A stretch of 64,000 bases of DNA from Gallionellaceae bacterium (GCA_028714875.1 JAQTLN010000005.1:124001-188000); one strand, 5' to 3'. Shown: positions 51,574 to 60,773, counted from the stretch's first letter. The notes: generated from the sequence alone by a model not told the origin. Numbers and translations are program-made.

Positions 51574-52163
51574 AAACCGCGTCGCCAGATCAACGTGCGG
51601 TTGTTGCTGGGCATGGCCACATCCTGGAGCAGGCTCAGGCCCTGGGCCTGGGCGAGGCGGTCGAGTGCCTCGAAATCGCGCACGCCGCTGTTCGGGTCGC
51701 GCGATTTCAGCCAGACATCGAAACGCGCGTTGCTCTCGGAAGTGAACTGGCCGCCGTAATTGAACGGCCCATATAGGCAGACGATGCCACCCGCTTCCAG
51801 GACCCGCCCGATGCCGGCGAACAGCCGCTCCACCGCCGGCCAGGCAACGATGTGCACGGTGTTTGCGTTGAAAATGGCATCGACCGATTCGACCGGCCAT
51901 TGCGCCGCGTTCACGTCGATGGCCAGCGGCGCCAGGACGTTGGCCAGTCGCGCTTCATCCAGCCAGGCCTGGATGCCGGCATGGTTCTCCGGCAACTCGC
52001 TGGTCTGCCAGGTCAGATGCGGCAGCGCCTGGCCGAAATACACCGCGTGCTGGCCGGTGCCGCTGGCAATTTCCAATACCCGCCGCCGCTCGGCGAAGGC
52101 CTCTTTCAGGACGGCCAGGATCGGGTCGCGATTTTGTTCGCAGGACTCCGCGTAAGGCTTCAT
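51570..52163 (-). CDS. DUF938 SAM-dependent methyltransferase-like protein
   Basis: A 197-residue member of DUF938 (MKPYAESCEQNRDPILAVL opening). The SAM-binding motif is VLEIASGTGQHAVYFG (about 30-45), with DVNAAQW and a typical NANTVHIVAW block. Substrate unknown. It is coupled with the acyltransferase gene by overlap. A composite palindromic element fills the gap to the CDGSH gene upstream. Confidence 0.88.
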   Translation of the reverse strand: MKPYAESCEQNRDPILAVLKEAFAERRRVLEIASGTGQHAVYFGQALPHLTWQTSELPENHAGIQAWLDEARLANVLAPLAIDVNAAQWPVESVDAIFNANTVHIVAWPAVERLFAGIGRVLEAGGIVCLYGPFNYGGQFTSESNARFDVWLKSRDPNSGVRDFEALDRLAQAQGLSLLQDVAMPSNNRTLIWRRGF

Positions 52164-52193
52164 GGGGCGTGGGTTCAACCGAGGTTCAATCGA

Positions 52194-52316
52194 GATTGTC
52201 CATTAGCCAAAGCAGGCCTGTAGCGCAGGCGTCCCGCCTGCCTCGTAGGCCTGATCGGAAGGACGAAGCAGGCGGGACGCCTGCGCTACATGTGGGCCTC
52301 CGGCTAATGGACAATC
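52194..52316. repeat. Nested palindromic element (GATTGTCCATTAGCC arms)
   Basis: Outer arms GATTGTCCATTAGCC (52194-52208) and GGCTAATGGACAATC (52302-52316) enclose inner arms of 23 bases starting TGTAGCGCAGGCGTCCC (52219-52241) and their complement (52268-52290). All arms are perfect. The size and structure fit a non-autonomous mobile element. An outer-arm fragment also precedes pbpC. Confidence 0.85.
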
Positions 52317-52321
52317 TGGGT

Positions 52322-52561
52322 TCAATCCAGCAATTCGTGGGCGCCGTCGCAGAAGGGCGGGTTGGCGGAATGCTTGCAGGCGCAGAGCCAGACCGGGCCG
52401 GCGGCTTCCACCTTGAATGATGTGGGGGTGAAGTCTGTGCCCGCGTGTGAGCCATCACAGAACGGTTGGGATTTTGAACGCCCGCAACTGCACCACCAGT
52501 ATTCGCCCGGCTCCAGGTTGGCTTCGATCGGTTCTTTTCCCGCCACGATGGGTTCACTCAT
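52322..52561 (-). CDS. Dual CDGSH iron-sulfur domain protein
   Basis: A 79-residue protein with two 2Fe-2S CDGSH motifs: CSCGRSKSQPFCDGSH (about 24-39) and CACKHSANPPFCDGAH (about 60-75). The 3Cys-1His coordination is complete in both. Such proteins act in electron transfer or Fe-S/redox sensing; the cellular role here is unknown. Its stop codon abuts the palindromic element, and the upstream 314-base gap holds a KGG repeat. Confidence 0.92.
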   Translation of the reverse strand: MSEPIVAGKEPIEANLEPGEYWWCSCGRSKSQPFCDGSHAGTDFTPTSFKVEAAGPVWLCACKHSANPPFCDGAHELLD

Positions 52562-52875
52562 GCTGTTTCCTCACTTGAATAAGTAGTCCGCCGATTGACG
52601 GAAGCGCGCAGGTTACAGGGGCTTTTAGTTGGCTTCAGCCATGCCGTGGGTAGGGGAAAGGGGGGAGGCAAAAACAGCGGCTGGTAGCCGGCGTCAATGG
52701 CCAGTTTCAGCGGATAGTTAAGTAATGAGTCTGTACGCGTATGGCGTTGAAAACACGTGGGGTAGGGGCTTCAAGGGATTTAGCGAAGTTTTCGTGTGCG
52801 TCCGTCTCAGAAATCCCCACTCCCCCCTTTGATAAAGGGGGGAGTGGGTGCGGCAAGGTATTTCTTGGGAAACCC
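52562..52875. other. Intergenic region with KGG repeat (52773-52845)
   Basis: No gene is recognised. A partial KGG repeat (AGGGATTTAGCGAAG arm, AAATCCCC arm and C6TTTGATAAAG6 hairpin) sits near the 3' end of mltD. The left half is non-repetitive and contains the leader of the CDGSH gene. Confidence 0.6.
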
Positions 52876-54192
52876 TCAGCCGGAATACGGAATTTCCAGC
52901 GTGGCGCCGGGCTTGAGCGGCTCGTCGGTCTCATTCCAGCGGCGGATGTCGGTTACCTGGACGCTGTAGAGCTTGGCGACCCGATCCAGGGTGTCGCCCT
53001 TGCGCACGGTATGGGTGCGCATGCTTGGGCGTGTTGCCTTGGCGGCGGATTGGGTTTTCTGGCTGGCGACTGCATTCGCCGTGGTGGGAACCAGGAGGGT
53101 TTGTGCTTTCGCAACCTTGCCTCTATAGAGCTTGACCGGGTTGTGCACCTTCAACCAGTCCAGCGTCACACCGAATTTGGCGGCAATCTTGCTGGCGCTT
53201 TCCCCTCTGCTCGCCTCGTAGGGGCGCAGGCTGAGTTTGTCCACCCCTTGGCGGTGCAGATTGAACTGGAAGGTTTCCACACGTTCGGTAGGCAGCAGCA
53301 TGACGCCGCGCGTGTCGGTGTGGATCACCCGGCGCTGGAAGCCGGGGTTGAGGGAAAGAAATTCGTCCAGGTTCATGTCCGCCAAACGCGCGGCCTGCCT
53401 GGCTTCCATCGGCTGGCTCAGTTTGACCTGCATGAAATAGGGCTCGTTGGCCACTTCGCCCAGGTCGATGCCGAAGCGTTGAGGATCGAGCACGATGTTG
53501 CGCACGGCGATCAGTTTGGGCACGTAGTGGCGCGTTTCCGTGGGGAGTTTCAGGTTGGCGTAGTCGTCGTTATTGCCTTTATGACGGGATTGCGCGCGCG
53601 CCACACAGCCTTCGCCGCAGTTGTAGGCGGCCAGCGCCAATTCCCAGTCGCCGAAGGTGGCGTAAAGATCCTGCAGATGATCGAGCGCGGCACGGGTGGC
53701 GGTGAGCACGTCGCGGCGACCGTCATACCAGGCGTTTTGCTTGAGGCCGTAGACCTTACCGGTGGAGGGGATGAACTGCCAGAGGCCGGAAGCCTTCATC
53801 GGCGACAGCGCCAGCGGGTTGTAGGCGGATTCAATCATCGGCAGCAGTGCGATTTCCATCGGCATGCCGCGTTTTTCCACTTCCTCCACGACGTAATAGA
53901 GGTACAGGCGGCTGCGCTCCGCGCCTTGTTCGAGGTAGCGTGGGTGCTTGCTGAACCATTCCTCGTGAACGCGGGTGAGTTCCGGATCGGATTCAGCCAG
54001 TTTGAAGCCGGCGCGGATGCGTTTCCAAAGCGCCCCCTCTGTCTGGTCCTGCTCGATGGCGGGCGCGGTCAGGGCATAGCTGATCTTGAGGGCGGGGGCC
54101 TGGCTTCCCGTGTCGGCATGAGTGGAGGCGACACTCGCGGCCAGGCTCGCGGCAAGTAAGAAGAGGGAGAAATATCGTCGGTTTGGGGTCAT
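52876..54192 (-). CDS. mltD: Membrane-bound lytic transglycosylase D with LysM
   Basis: Cleaves peptidoglycan in the periplasm. Signal peptide from ATG 54192 (MTPNRRYFSLFLLAASLAAS). The SLT domain has the catalytic Glu in PMIESAYNPLALSPMKASGLWQFIP (spanning about 125-149) and the AAYNCGEG block. One clear LysM repeat (about 390-433, MRTHTVRKGDTLDRVAKLY) and an earlier degenerate one (near 335) follow. The natural pair gloB-mltD, common in proteobacteria, is present with gloB upstream. Confidence 0.93.
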   Translation of the reverse strand: MTPNRRYFSLFLLAASLAASVASTHADTGSQAPALKISYALTAPAIEQDQTEGALWKRIRAGFKLAESDPELTRVHEEWFSKHPRYLEQGAERSRLYLYYVVEEVEKRGMPMEIALLPMIESAYNPLALSPMKASGLWQFIPSTGKVYGLKQNAWYDGRRDVLTATRAALDHLQDLYATFGDWELALAAYNCGEGCVARAQSRHKGNNDDYANLKLPTETRHYVPKLIAVRNIVLDPQRFGIDLGEVANEPYFMQVKLSQPMEARQAARLADMNLDEFLSLNPGFQRRVIHTDTRGVMLLPTERVETFQFNLHRQGVDKLSLRPYEASRGESASKIAAKFGVTLDWLKVHNPVKLYRGKVAKAQTLLVPTTANAVASQKTQSAAKATRPSMRTHTVRKGDTLDRVAKLYSVQVTDIRRWNETDEPLKPGATLEIPYSG

Positions 54193-54347
54193 TGGGTGAG
54201 GCGGGTAAGTGTCACGTGGCAAGGCATGTGGCGAATATCAGCGCGAGACGCAAGACCTTGAAGAACCCGCATTTTACTGGCCTATACCCATTAGCTCAAT
54301 GCAAGTGCCTGTTCTTACTACGAAAGAGATATAGGGGTAGCGACTGA

Positions 54348-55109
54348 TCAGTGCCCATCTCGCCAGGCGCGCAGCGTGGTGAAGGTCGCCAGGCCGGGTT
54401 GGACGGGGTGTCCGGCATGTTGCGCTGCCGCAACGGCGACGCTCGTTTGGTCGAAACGCAGGAAGGGATTGGTGGCGATTTCCGTGCTCAAACTGACTGG
54501 CAGACTGGGAATTCCCTGACCTCGCAGGTTGCGAACTGTCGCCAGACGGGTTTGCAGGGCGGTGTTGTTCGGTTCCACCGCCAGGGCGAAATCGATGTTT
54601 TCCAGGGTGTATTCGTGCGCGCAGTAGACCTGGGTCTCCGCCGGCAGCGCCTTGATGCGGCTGAGCGAGGCGTGCATTTGTGTCGGCGTGCCTTCGAACA
54701 GGCGGCCGCAACCGCAGGAAAACAGGGTGTCGCCGCAGAACAGGGCGCCGTGGCCGACATAACAGAGATGGCCCAGGGTGTGGCCGGGCGTGGCGAGTAC
54801 CTGGAAAGCAAGGCCGAGTTCATTTATCTGGACGGTTTCTCCGCCCAGCAGCGGATGCGTCCCGCCGGGAATGGTTTCGTTGCCCGGGCCATAGACGGGA
54901 ATGTCATACCGCGCGGTGATTTCGCGGATGCCGCCGACATGATCGGCATGGTGATGCGTCACCAGGATGGCGACAGGATGGCGTTGCCAGCGCTCAAGCC
55001 AAGCTAAAATCGGCGCCGCTTCTCCGGGGTCGACCAGGATTACCGAATGGTCGTCGTGGATAGCCCACACATAGTTGTCCCGGAACGCGGGGATGGCGGT
55101 CACTTTCAT
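54348..55109 (-). CDS. gloB: Hydroxyacylglutathione hydrolase (glyoxalase II)
   Basis: Hydrolyses S-lactoylglutathione in methylglyoxal detoxification. The 253-residue metallo-beta-lactamase fold enzyme has the two-metal motif THHHADHVGG (about 52-61), TPGHTLGHLCYV and GDTLFSCGCGRLFEG, and the C-terminal HEYTLENIDFAL block. It diverges from the methyltransferase-rnhA-dnaQ genes, which is its standard context in proteobacteria. Confidence 0.95.
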   Translation of the reverse strand: MKVTAIPAFRDNYVWAIHDDHSVILVDPGEAAPILAWLERWQRHPVAILVTHHHADHVGGIREITARYDIPVYGPGNETIPGGTHPLLGGETVQINELGLAFQVLATPGHTLGHLCYVGHGALFCGDTLFSCGCGRLFEGTPTQMHASLSRIKALPAETQVYCAHEYTLENIDFALAVEPNNTALQTRLATVRNLRGQGIPSLPVSLSTEIATNPFLRFDQTSVAVAAAQHAGHPVQPGLATFTTLRAWRDGH

Positions 55110-55148
55110 ACGGGCATTGTCCCGTCAGGTTTTCCAGGACGTCAATCA

Positions 55149-55862
55149 GTGCGGACATGGTTCGATAGCGAGTTGGGTCAATACGTGCTGGCGCGGGAAC
55201 AGGCCTGGTTCGATGCCGTCAGCGTCGATTTGTTCGGCTTCAACGCCATGCAGGTTGGCCACTGCGGGGTGGACTGTCTGCGCGCCAATCGTATGCCGCA
55301 TCGCTTTTGCGGCGGGCTGGAAGGCGAATACCAAAACGCCGTGCACTGTCTTCCGGAGCATTTGCCGATCGCCAGCCAAAGCCTGGATCTGCTGGCATTG
55401 CCGCATGTCCTGGAGTTTTCCGGCCACCCACATCAGGTGCTGCGCGAGGCGGAACGGGTGTTGCGCCCGGAGGGCCGTTTGCTGATCACCGGTTTCAATC
55501 CCCTGAGCTTGTGGGGTTTGCGGCGCAGCCTCAACCGCCATGCGACCGATTGGCCCTGGCGTGGGCGTTTCATCCATCTCACCCGCCTTAAAGATTGGCT
55601 GGCTTTGCTTGGCTTCGAGCTGGCGGGAGGGCGCATGGCCTGTTACGCGCCGCCACTCGAACATGCCGCCTGGATCAAACGTTTCGCTTTTCTGGAAGCC
55701 GCCGGAGACCGCTGGTGGGCGCTGGGTGGTGGCGTTTATCAGATTCATGCCGTGAAGCGTGTGCATGGCATGCGTTTGATCGCGCCCAAGTGGGAAGGGC
55801 AATGGCTGCCGCGCCCGACCTGGGCCAGCTCAACTCGTAACTCATTGAATAAAAATGGCTGA
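55149..55862 (+). CDS. Class I SAM-dependent methyltransferase
   Basis: A 237-residue methyltransferase of the type found between gloB and rnhA. The opening [22 protein letters not shown] supports GTG 55149; the region before it is the divergent leader. Motif IV/post-region [54 protein letters not shown] (spanning about 75-130) is well conserved, while the glycine-rich motif I is weak. Substrate unknown. It overlaps rnhA by 8 bases. Confidence 0.88.
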   Translation: MRTWFDSELGQYVLAREQAWFDAVSVDLFGFNAMQVGHCGVDCLRANRMPHRFCGGLEGEYQNAVHCLPEHLPIASQSLDLLALPHVLEFSGHPHQVLREAERVLRPEGRLLITGFNPLSLWGLRRSLNRHATDWPWRGRFIHLTRLKDWLALLGFELAGGRMACYAPPLEHAAWIKRFAFLEAAGDRWWALGGGVYQIHAVKRVHGMRLIAPKWEGQWLPRPTWASSTRNSLNKNG

Positions 55863-56310
55863 AGAAAAAATAGTGGACCTTTATAGCGACGGCGCCTGCA
55901 AGGGCAATCCGGGTGTCGGCGGCTGGGGCGTATTGCTGCGCTTCGGCGAGGTGGAAAAGACGTTGTGTGGCGGCGCGCGCGACACCACCAACAACCGCAT
56001 GGAGTTGCAAGCGGTGATCGAGGGCCTGAAGACGCTTAACCGGCATTGCCAGGTGCGCGTGCATACCGACTCGAAATATGTCCAGCAGGGCATCTCGGAA
56101 TGGCTGCCGAACTGGATTCGGCGCGGCTGGAAGACGGCCGGTGGGGGCGCGGTGAAGAACCAGGATTTGTGGCGCGAGTTGTCCGAGCAGGCGGCGCGCC
56201 ACCGCGTCGAATGGCTCTGGGTCAAGGGCCATGCCGGCCACCCGGAAAATGAACGCGCCGACGCGCTCGCCAACGAAGGCGTGCTGATTGCCATGAAGGA
56301 GAAAAACTGA
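55855..56310 (+). CDS. rnhA: Ribonuclease HI
   Basis: Cleaves RNA in RNA-DNA hybrids. The 151 residues hold the four acidic catalytic residues: Asp in [12 protein letters not shown] (about 11), Glu in [10 protein letters not shown] (about 50), Asp in VHTDSKYV (about 72) and Asp in NERADALAN (about 137). The family's HAGHPENE loop is present. It overlaps both neighbours and precedes dnaQ by one base of overlap. Confidence 0.97.
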   Translation: MAEEKIVDLYSDGACKGNPGVGGWGVLLRFGEVEKTLCGGARDTTNNRMELQAVIEGLKTLNRHCQVRVHTDSKYVQQGISEWLPNWIRRGWKTAGGGAVKNQDLWRELSEQAARHRVEWLWVKGHAGHPENERADALANEGVLIAMKEKN

Positions 56311-56987
56311 TGCGCCAGATCGTGCTGGATACCGAAACCACGGGCCTGGACCCGGCGCAGGGCCATCGGGTGATCGAGATCGGTGCCCTGGAGATCGTCA
56401 ACCGGCAGCCCACTGGCGCTACCTATCATGTCTACCTCAATCCGCAGCGCGAGATCGACGCCGGCGCGATGGCGGTACATGGCCTGACCAACGAATTCCT
56501 GGCCGACAAGCCGCGTTTCGCCGACATCGCGCCGGATTTTCTGGAATTTGTGCGTGATGCCGAACTGGTCATTCACAACGCGCCGTTCGACGTGGGTTTC
56601 CTCAATGCCGAACTGGCGAAACTGAAAGACGGGCCGGTCAAGCGTTACTGCACGGTGCTGGATACCCTGAAGATGGCCAAGGGCTTGCATCCCGGCCAGA
56701 AGAATAATCTGGACGCGCTGTGCCGGCGCTACGAGGTGGACAACTCCGGGCGCGCCTTCCACGGCGCCCTGCTCGACGCGCAATTGCTCGCCGAGGTGTA
56801 TCTGGCGATGACCCGTGGCCAGGAGTCCCTGGGTATCGACATCGCCACTCCGGCGCAGACCGAGGCCGCCACTTTGGTGCGGCGCGGCGTGCTCAAGGTG
56901 TTGCGCGCGGATGAAGCGGAACGCGCATCGCATACGGCCTATCTGGCCGCCATGGCCAAGGAGTGCGGGGAAGCGGCGGCATGGTGA
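56310..56987 (+). CDS. dnaQ: DNA polymerase III epsilon subunit
   Basis: The 3'-5' proofreading exonuclease of replicase. DEDDh motifs: VLDTETTGLDP (about 5-15), HNAPFDVGFLNAEL (about 92-105), and HGALLDAQLLAEVYL (about 154-168). A C-terminal segment of the type that binds the alpha subunit follows. The 225 residues are normal. The start overlaps the rnhA stop by one base, and the 3' end overlaps the TonB receptor gene by 7 bases. Confidence 0.96.
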   Translation: MRQIVLDTETTGLDPAQGHRVIEIGALEIVNRQPTGATYHVYLNPQREIDAGAMAVHGLTNEFLADKPRFADIAPDFLEFVRDAELVIHNAPFDVGFLNAELAKLKDGPVKRYCTVLDTLKMAKGLHPGQKNNLDALCRRYEVDNSGRAFHGALLDAQLLAEVYLAMTRGQESLGIDIATPAQTEAATLVRRGVLKVLRADEAERASHTAYLAAMAKECGEAAAW

Positions 56988-58930
56988 CGCGCGTCTTTTT
57001 GGGCCTGTTGGCGGCGTTGATCGCGCAGGCGGGCCAGGCGGAGGAACTGTCCGAGGCGGCGTTTCTGGTGGACCTACCGGTGGTGCTGACCGCTAGCCGC
57101 CTGTCGCAGCCGCTGATGGACGCGCCCACCGCCATGACGGTCATCGACCGCCCGATGATCGAGGCCTCCGGCTTTCGCGAAATCGCCGATCTGTTTCGCC
57201 TGGTGCCCGGCTTTTATGCCGCCTATTTTTCCGGCAATCAGCCTTTCGTCAGCAATGCGCTGATCAGCGAATATGCGCGCAGCATGCAGGTGCTGGTGGA
57301 TGGGCGCTCGGTCTACTTGCCCACCATCGGCGGCGTGCTTTGGAGCGCGCTGCCGCTGTCGATGGAAGACATCGAGCGCATCGAGGTGACGCGTGGCCCC
57401 AACGCCGCCAGTTACGGCGCCAATGCCTTTACCGGCGTGATCAACATCATTTCGCGGCATCCGCAGGATGTCGCGGGGCACATGGTCAAGCTGGCGAGTG
57501 GCGACAAGGGCGTGCGCATCGGCACCTATCGCTGGGCGGGGGGAGAGCAGGTGAAAAACCGGGTCACCCTGGAGTACCGGCACGACGATGGCTTTGACGG
57601 CCAGAATGATTACCTGCAAGCCCCCCTGTTCAACTATCGCGGAGAATATGAAGCGGATGGCTGGGATAGCCTGTCCTGGCAGTTGGGCTATGTTGGTGGG
57701 GATCGTGGCGCCGGCTATTGGGAAGAAAAGCTGGATCAGCCCCACAACAAGGTGATCAACAGCCATTTCCAGCAGATAGATTGGACGCGGCGCATTCCGG
57801 GCATGGGCGAGTTGAAGCTGGGCCTTTACCATAACTACACCCTGGTCAGGGAAACGGCGACGAATGCGCTATTTCCCTACAAGATCGGCGGCACTTACTA
57901 CCCCGTACCCGCCGGTCAATCCATCAACAAGGACTTGATGGCTGACCGCTGGAATATCGAGGTCCAGCACACACTGGAGCCGATGGGCGGTACACGGGCC
58001 GTATGGGGAGCCTCCTTGCGCCAGGATGCGGTGCAATCCCGCTTTTACTTTGGTTCCGACGATGAATTGAACAATCACTCGGGCACGTTGTTCGGCCATC
58101 TGGAGCAACGGTTCTCCCCGCACTGGTTGTTGAATGCCGGTGTCATGCTGGAAAAACATGACATCGGCGGCGCCAGCACCTCGCCGCGCGTGTCCTTGCA
58201 TTGGCAACCGAGTGTGGACCATGCGTTTCGCTTGAGCCTGTCGCAAGCCAAACGTTATCCGGTGCAGTACGAGGAAAACGCCTTGAGCGTCCTTACCTTG
58301 AATGTCTCACTGCCCTTTCCATTTGGGCTCACCCCGATATCCGCCACGCTGTACCGCAGTTCAGGTGGCTTGCGGCCGGAATCCATCCGCTCCAGTGAAA
58401 TCGGCTATGTGGGTTCATACCCGGGCATACACGCGAGTATCGAGGCGCGTCTGTTCCGCTGGCAGTTCACCGATCTGATTCAGGCGCGGCAGGTCGCTAC
58501 TGTTTACGATTTCTTCAATCGTTATTCAGCGACCTTGCAGGGGGGGGATATGCAAGTGAAATGGGAGCCCAGCGAGCGCACCCGCGTCATCGCCAACTTC
58601 GCCTATCTTCATACGGAAGGAAATAATGTCGACTTTGCGGCATCCGCCCCCATGCACCAGGCCGGTCTTTTGCTCAGTCAGCGTTTGCCGGGAAACGTCA
58701 TGGCCAGCATGGGGTATTACTGGACCGGCGATTTTGTCGGGTTGGGGGAAGGCGATCCGTTGAACTCATCCAGGCGGATGGACCTCAAATTAAGTATGCC
58801 GATAAAAACGGAGGGGATGAAAGGCGATGTCTCCCTGGTTATGCAAAACCTTACTGACGACTACCTTGAGTTTTACCGACGCAACCTGTTCACCCGCCGT
58901 GGCTATATCCAGTTGAAACTGGATTTCTGA
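56981..58930 (+). CDS. TonB-dependent outer-membrane receptor
   Basis: A 649-residue beta-barrel with signal peptide MVTRVFLGLLAALIAQAGQA and a plug domain (about 30-150: VVLTASRLSQPLMDAPTAMTVIDRPMIE; VLVDGRSVYLP; IERIEVTRGPNAASYGANAF). Barrel strands run to a terminal aromatic residue (GYIQLKLDF). The ligand is unknown. ATG 56981 has GGAAGCGG upstream and overlaps dnaQ by 7 bases. A binding-protein gene follows 13 bases later, which suggests an uptake or sensing pair rather than a dnaQ role. Confidence 0.92.
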   Translation: MVTRVFLGLLAALIAQAGQAEELSEAAFLVDLPVVLTASRLSQPLMDAPTAMTVIDRPMIEASGFREIADLFRLVPGFYAAYFSGNQPFVSNALISEYARSMQVLVDGRSVYLPTIGGVLWSALPLSMEDIERIEVTRGPNAASYGANAFTGVINIISRHPQDVAGHMVKLASGDKGVRIGTYRWAGGEQVKNRVTLEYRHDDGFDGQNDYLQAPLFNYRGEYEADGWDSLSWQLGYVGGDRGAGYWEEKLDQPHNKVINSHFQQIDWTRRIPGMGELKLGLYHNYTLVRETATNALFPYKIGGTYYPVPAGQSINKDLMADRWNIEVQHTLEPMGGTRAVWGASLRQDAVQSRFYFGSDDELNNHSGTLFGHLEQRFSPHWLLNAGVMLEKHDIGGASTSPRVSLHWQPSVDHAFRLSLSQAKRYPVQYEENALSVLTLNVSLPFPFGLTPISATLYRSSGGLRPESIRSSEIGYVGSYPGIHASIEARLFRWQFTDLIQARQVATVYDFFNRYSATLQGGDMQVKWEPSERTRVIANFAYLHTEGNNVDFAASAPMHQAGLLLSQRLPGNVMASMGYYWTGDFVGLGEGDPLNSSRRMDLKLSMPIKTEGMKGDVSLVMQNLTDDYLEFYRRNLFTRRGYIQLKLDF

Positions 58931-58943
58931 GCTCCGGCTCGGC

Positions 58944-59888
58944 ATGAAACGTTGCCTCGCTTTGTGGTGTGTGTTTCGCCTGTTACTGATGGGATGGCTA
59001 TTGCTGCCCTTCAACGCCGGGGCGGATGGGCAACTGCATCTGCTGCTGAGTGATTCCGGCGGCGCCTACCAAGAAGCGGCGGAGGCTTTCCGCGCGGCTT
59101 ATGGGCAACGCCGGCCAGTACGCACCTGGACGCTTGACGAGGTCGGGCCGCAACAGGTGCGGGAATGGAGCGGGGAAAACGATTTGATCGTTCCCATCGG
59201 CCTGGCGGCGGCTCACCTGGTCGCCGATAACCACGTCGGCCAGGCGGCGGTGCTCACGATCATGATTCCAAGTGTTTCCGCCGAGAGGCTCAGTTGGCCC
59301 GCCGTCTTGCCGCGCCGAAAAATTTCCTACGTTTACATCGATCAGCCGTCCAGCCGTTCTCTGGGCTTGGTGGACGCCGCCTTTTCCCAGGCGAAACGAG
59401 TCGGTCTGGTGGTCTCCACGGAGAACGCCGGTAATGTGAAACTGCTGCGGCAGGAAGCGGCGCGTCGCCATTTGAAGCTGAATATAGAGACGGTGGCGCG
59501 GTCGGAAGAAGTCGCGTCGGCATTGCGCAATGTTTTGCCCGAGTCCGACGTGCTGCTCCTGCTGCCGGATTCCTTGGCCATTCATGCCGGCAATGCCAAG
59601 AACGTATTGCTCACCACCTACCGTTACCGGGTGCCGGTCGTGGGTTTCTCGCGGGGATTGTCGCGGGCCGGAGCGGTGGCGGCGGTGTATTCCTCACCCG
59701 CCCAGATCGGCCGCCAAGGCGCGCGGATGGCCTTGCGTTGGAAACCCGAGGCTGGCGATTTGCCGCCCGCGCAGCATGCCGACGAGTTTTCCGTCGACTT
59801 CAATCCCTATGTCGCGCGTTCCCTGGGCGTGGTCCTGCCCGACCTGGACGATGTGCGGCGCAAGGTGGGCGCGGACGACGAACCTTAA
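58944..59888 (+). CDS. Periplasmic ABC-type substrate-binding protein (PF04392-like)
   Basis: A 314-residue exported protein: signal peptide to about residue 27 (LLLMGWLLLPFNAGADG). The Rossmann-like two-lobed pattern includes AVLTIMIPSVS, KISYVYIDQPSSRSLGLVDAAF, RVGLVVSTENAGNVKLLRQEA and PESDVLLLLPDSLAIH. This matches the ABC_sub_bind family (PF04392). No permease or ATPase gene is adjacent, so it more likely serves with the TonB receptor or as a ligand sensor. Confidence 0.8.
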   Translation: MKRCLALWCVFRLLLMGWLLLPFNAGADGQLHLLLSDSGGAYQEAAEAFRAAYGQRRPVRTWTLDEVGPQQVREWSGENDLIVPIGLAAAHLVADNHVGQAAVLTIMIPSVSAERLSWPAVLPRRKISYVYIDQPSSRSLGLVDAAFSQAKRVGLVVSTENAGNVKLLRQEAARRHLKLNIETVARSEEVASALRNVLPESDVLLLLPDSLAIHAGNAKNVLLTTYRYRVPVVGFSRGLSRAGAVAAVYSSPAQIGRQGARMALRWKPEAGDLPPAQHADEFSVDFNPYVARSLGVVLPDLDDVRRKVGADDEP

Positions 59889-60213
59889 TACCACGGTTGA
59901 CTGCGTTTGCTCACCGGGATGGCGCCTGGCAATAGGCGCTGGAGGCCTGAATCCGCGTGGTAGCTCTGGGAGCGGGCTTGCCCGCGATAGCCGCCGCCTA
60001 TCACGGGGCCGCGCCAGGACTGGCCTGGTATTCGCCCGGCACACCAGAACGACATCGCACACCCGCTCAACTGCCGCGCTCTGGCCGTTGCATGCCAGTT
60101 GAGCGGTCGCTGAAAATATACTTGATTGAATTAGTCGGGAATTGGGTTATAAACACCGCATGGGGAGCGGCAATGTCGCCGTCATCCAGCATTCATCACC
60201 CGAAGGAAACATC
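59889..60213. other. Intergenic region with REP-like repeat and a promoter
   Basis: About 325 bases. It contains the REP-like GGGAGCGGGCTTGCCCGCGA (59969-59988), a C/G-rich inverted pair around 59995-60030, and the promoter of the AF1514-like gene near 60126-60153. No gene is supported. Confidence 0.6.
60126..60153 (+). promoter_or_regulatory. Sigma-70-type promoter for the 60214 gene
   Basis: TTGAAT at 60126-60131 and TATAAA at 60148-60153 with a 16-base spacer, in an AT-rich patch. It would start transcription about 55 bases before ATG 60214. Confidence 0.6.
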
Positions 60214-60630
60214 ATGAGAAACGTTCACGTTGATTACCAAGGTGCGGCACTGAATTACCAGAGCGCGAGCCTGCTCGCCAAAGGCGTTGCCAGAGAGAAC
60301 CAGATGCGGGACCCGACCATCATGTCCTGGCATAAGCACGGAATTCAGGTCATGCCTCCCTACTTCGAGGGTGCCAACCCTGATACCTGGTGGGAAAAAT
60401 ATGGCGAAGGGAACGGCGGCAAGCTGGAAATCAGTGTGGGGGACGAATACCAGTTTGTCTTGATGGATGCCCGTGGTTACGAAACCCTGGGCGAGATGCC
60501 GCTGCGCAATCTGACGGATGAGCAGGGCAATCAATATCTCTGCTTCACTCCCCTGCTGGACAAAATGAGCAACCGTCCCACGCCGGAGGCATGCAGCCAT
60601 CTGGACGGATGGTTCGCCGATCAATATTGA
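60214..60630 (+). CDS. AF1514-family-like protein (DUF5619 type), unknown function
   Basis: A 138-residue soluble protein opening MRNVHVDYQGAALNYQSASLLAKGVAREN. The middle IMSWHKHGIQVMPP and the core KLEISVGDEYQFVLMDARGYETL resemble AF1514/DUF5619-type proteins. The assignment is from memory of the pattern and is tentative. Ribosome site AAGGAAAC before ATG 60214. It has its own promoter and terminator, so it is a single-gene unit and probably well expressed. Confidence 0.6.
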   Translation: MRNVHVDYQGAALNYQSASLLAKGVARENQMRDPTIMSWHKHGIQVMPPYFEGANPDTWWEKYGEGNGGKLEISVGDEYQFVLMDARGYETLGEMPLRNLTDEQGNQYLCFTPLLDKMSNRPTPEACSHLDGWFADQY

Positions 60631-60645
60631 GCCTCGCTCCACCTG

Positions 60646-60678
60646 AAACGCCTCCGCCCGCGCGTGGGCGTTTTCTTT
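60646..60678 (+). terminator. Intrinsic terminator after the 60214 gene
   Basis: AAACGCC (60646-60652) pairs with GGCGTTT (60667-60673), with extra C/G pairing in the loop, followed by TTTTCTTTG. A standard Rho-independent terminator, 16 bases after the stop codon. Confidence 0.8.
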
Positions 60679-60773
60679 GTCTAGTCCCGAAATGGCGTCA
60701 CATGGCTGGCGCGTAATGATCTGACCCGCCCCTCTGCCTGGGGCTGTCAGCCTGAAAGAAAACGGAGCCACGC

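Noticed and set aside
50440-51900. Acyltransferase start upstream of 51573
   Set aside because: The first 109 codons overlap the DUF938 gene in another frame and are low-complexity; homology begins at VKLIESIAAIP.
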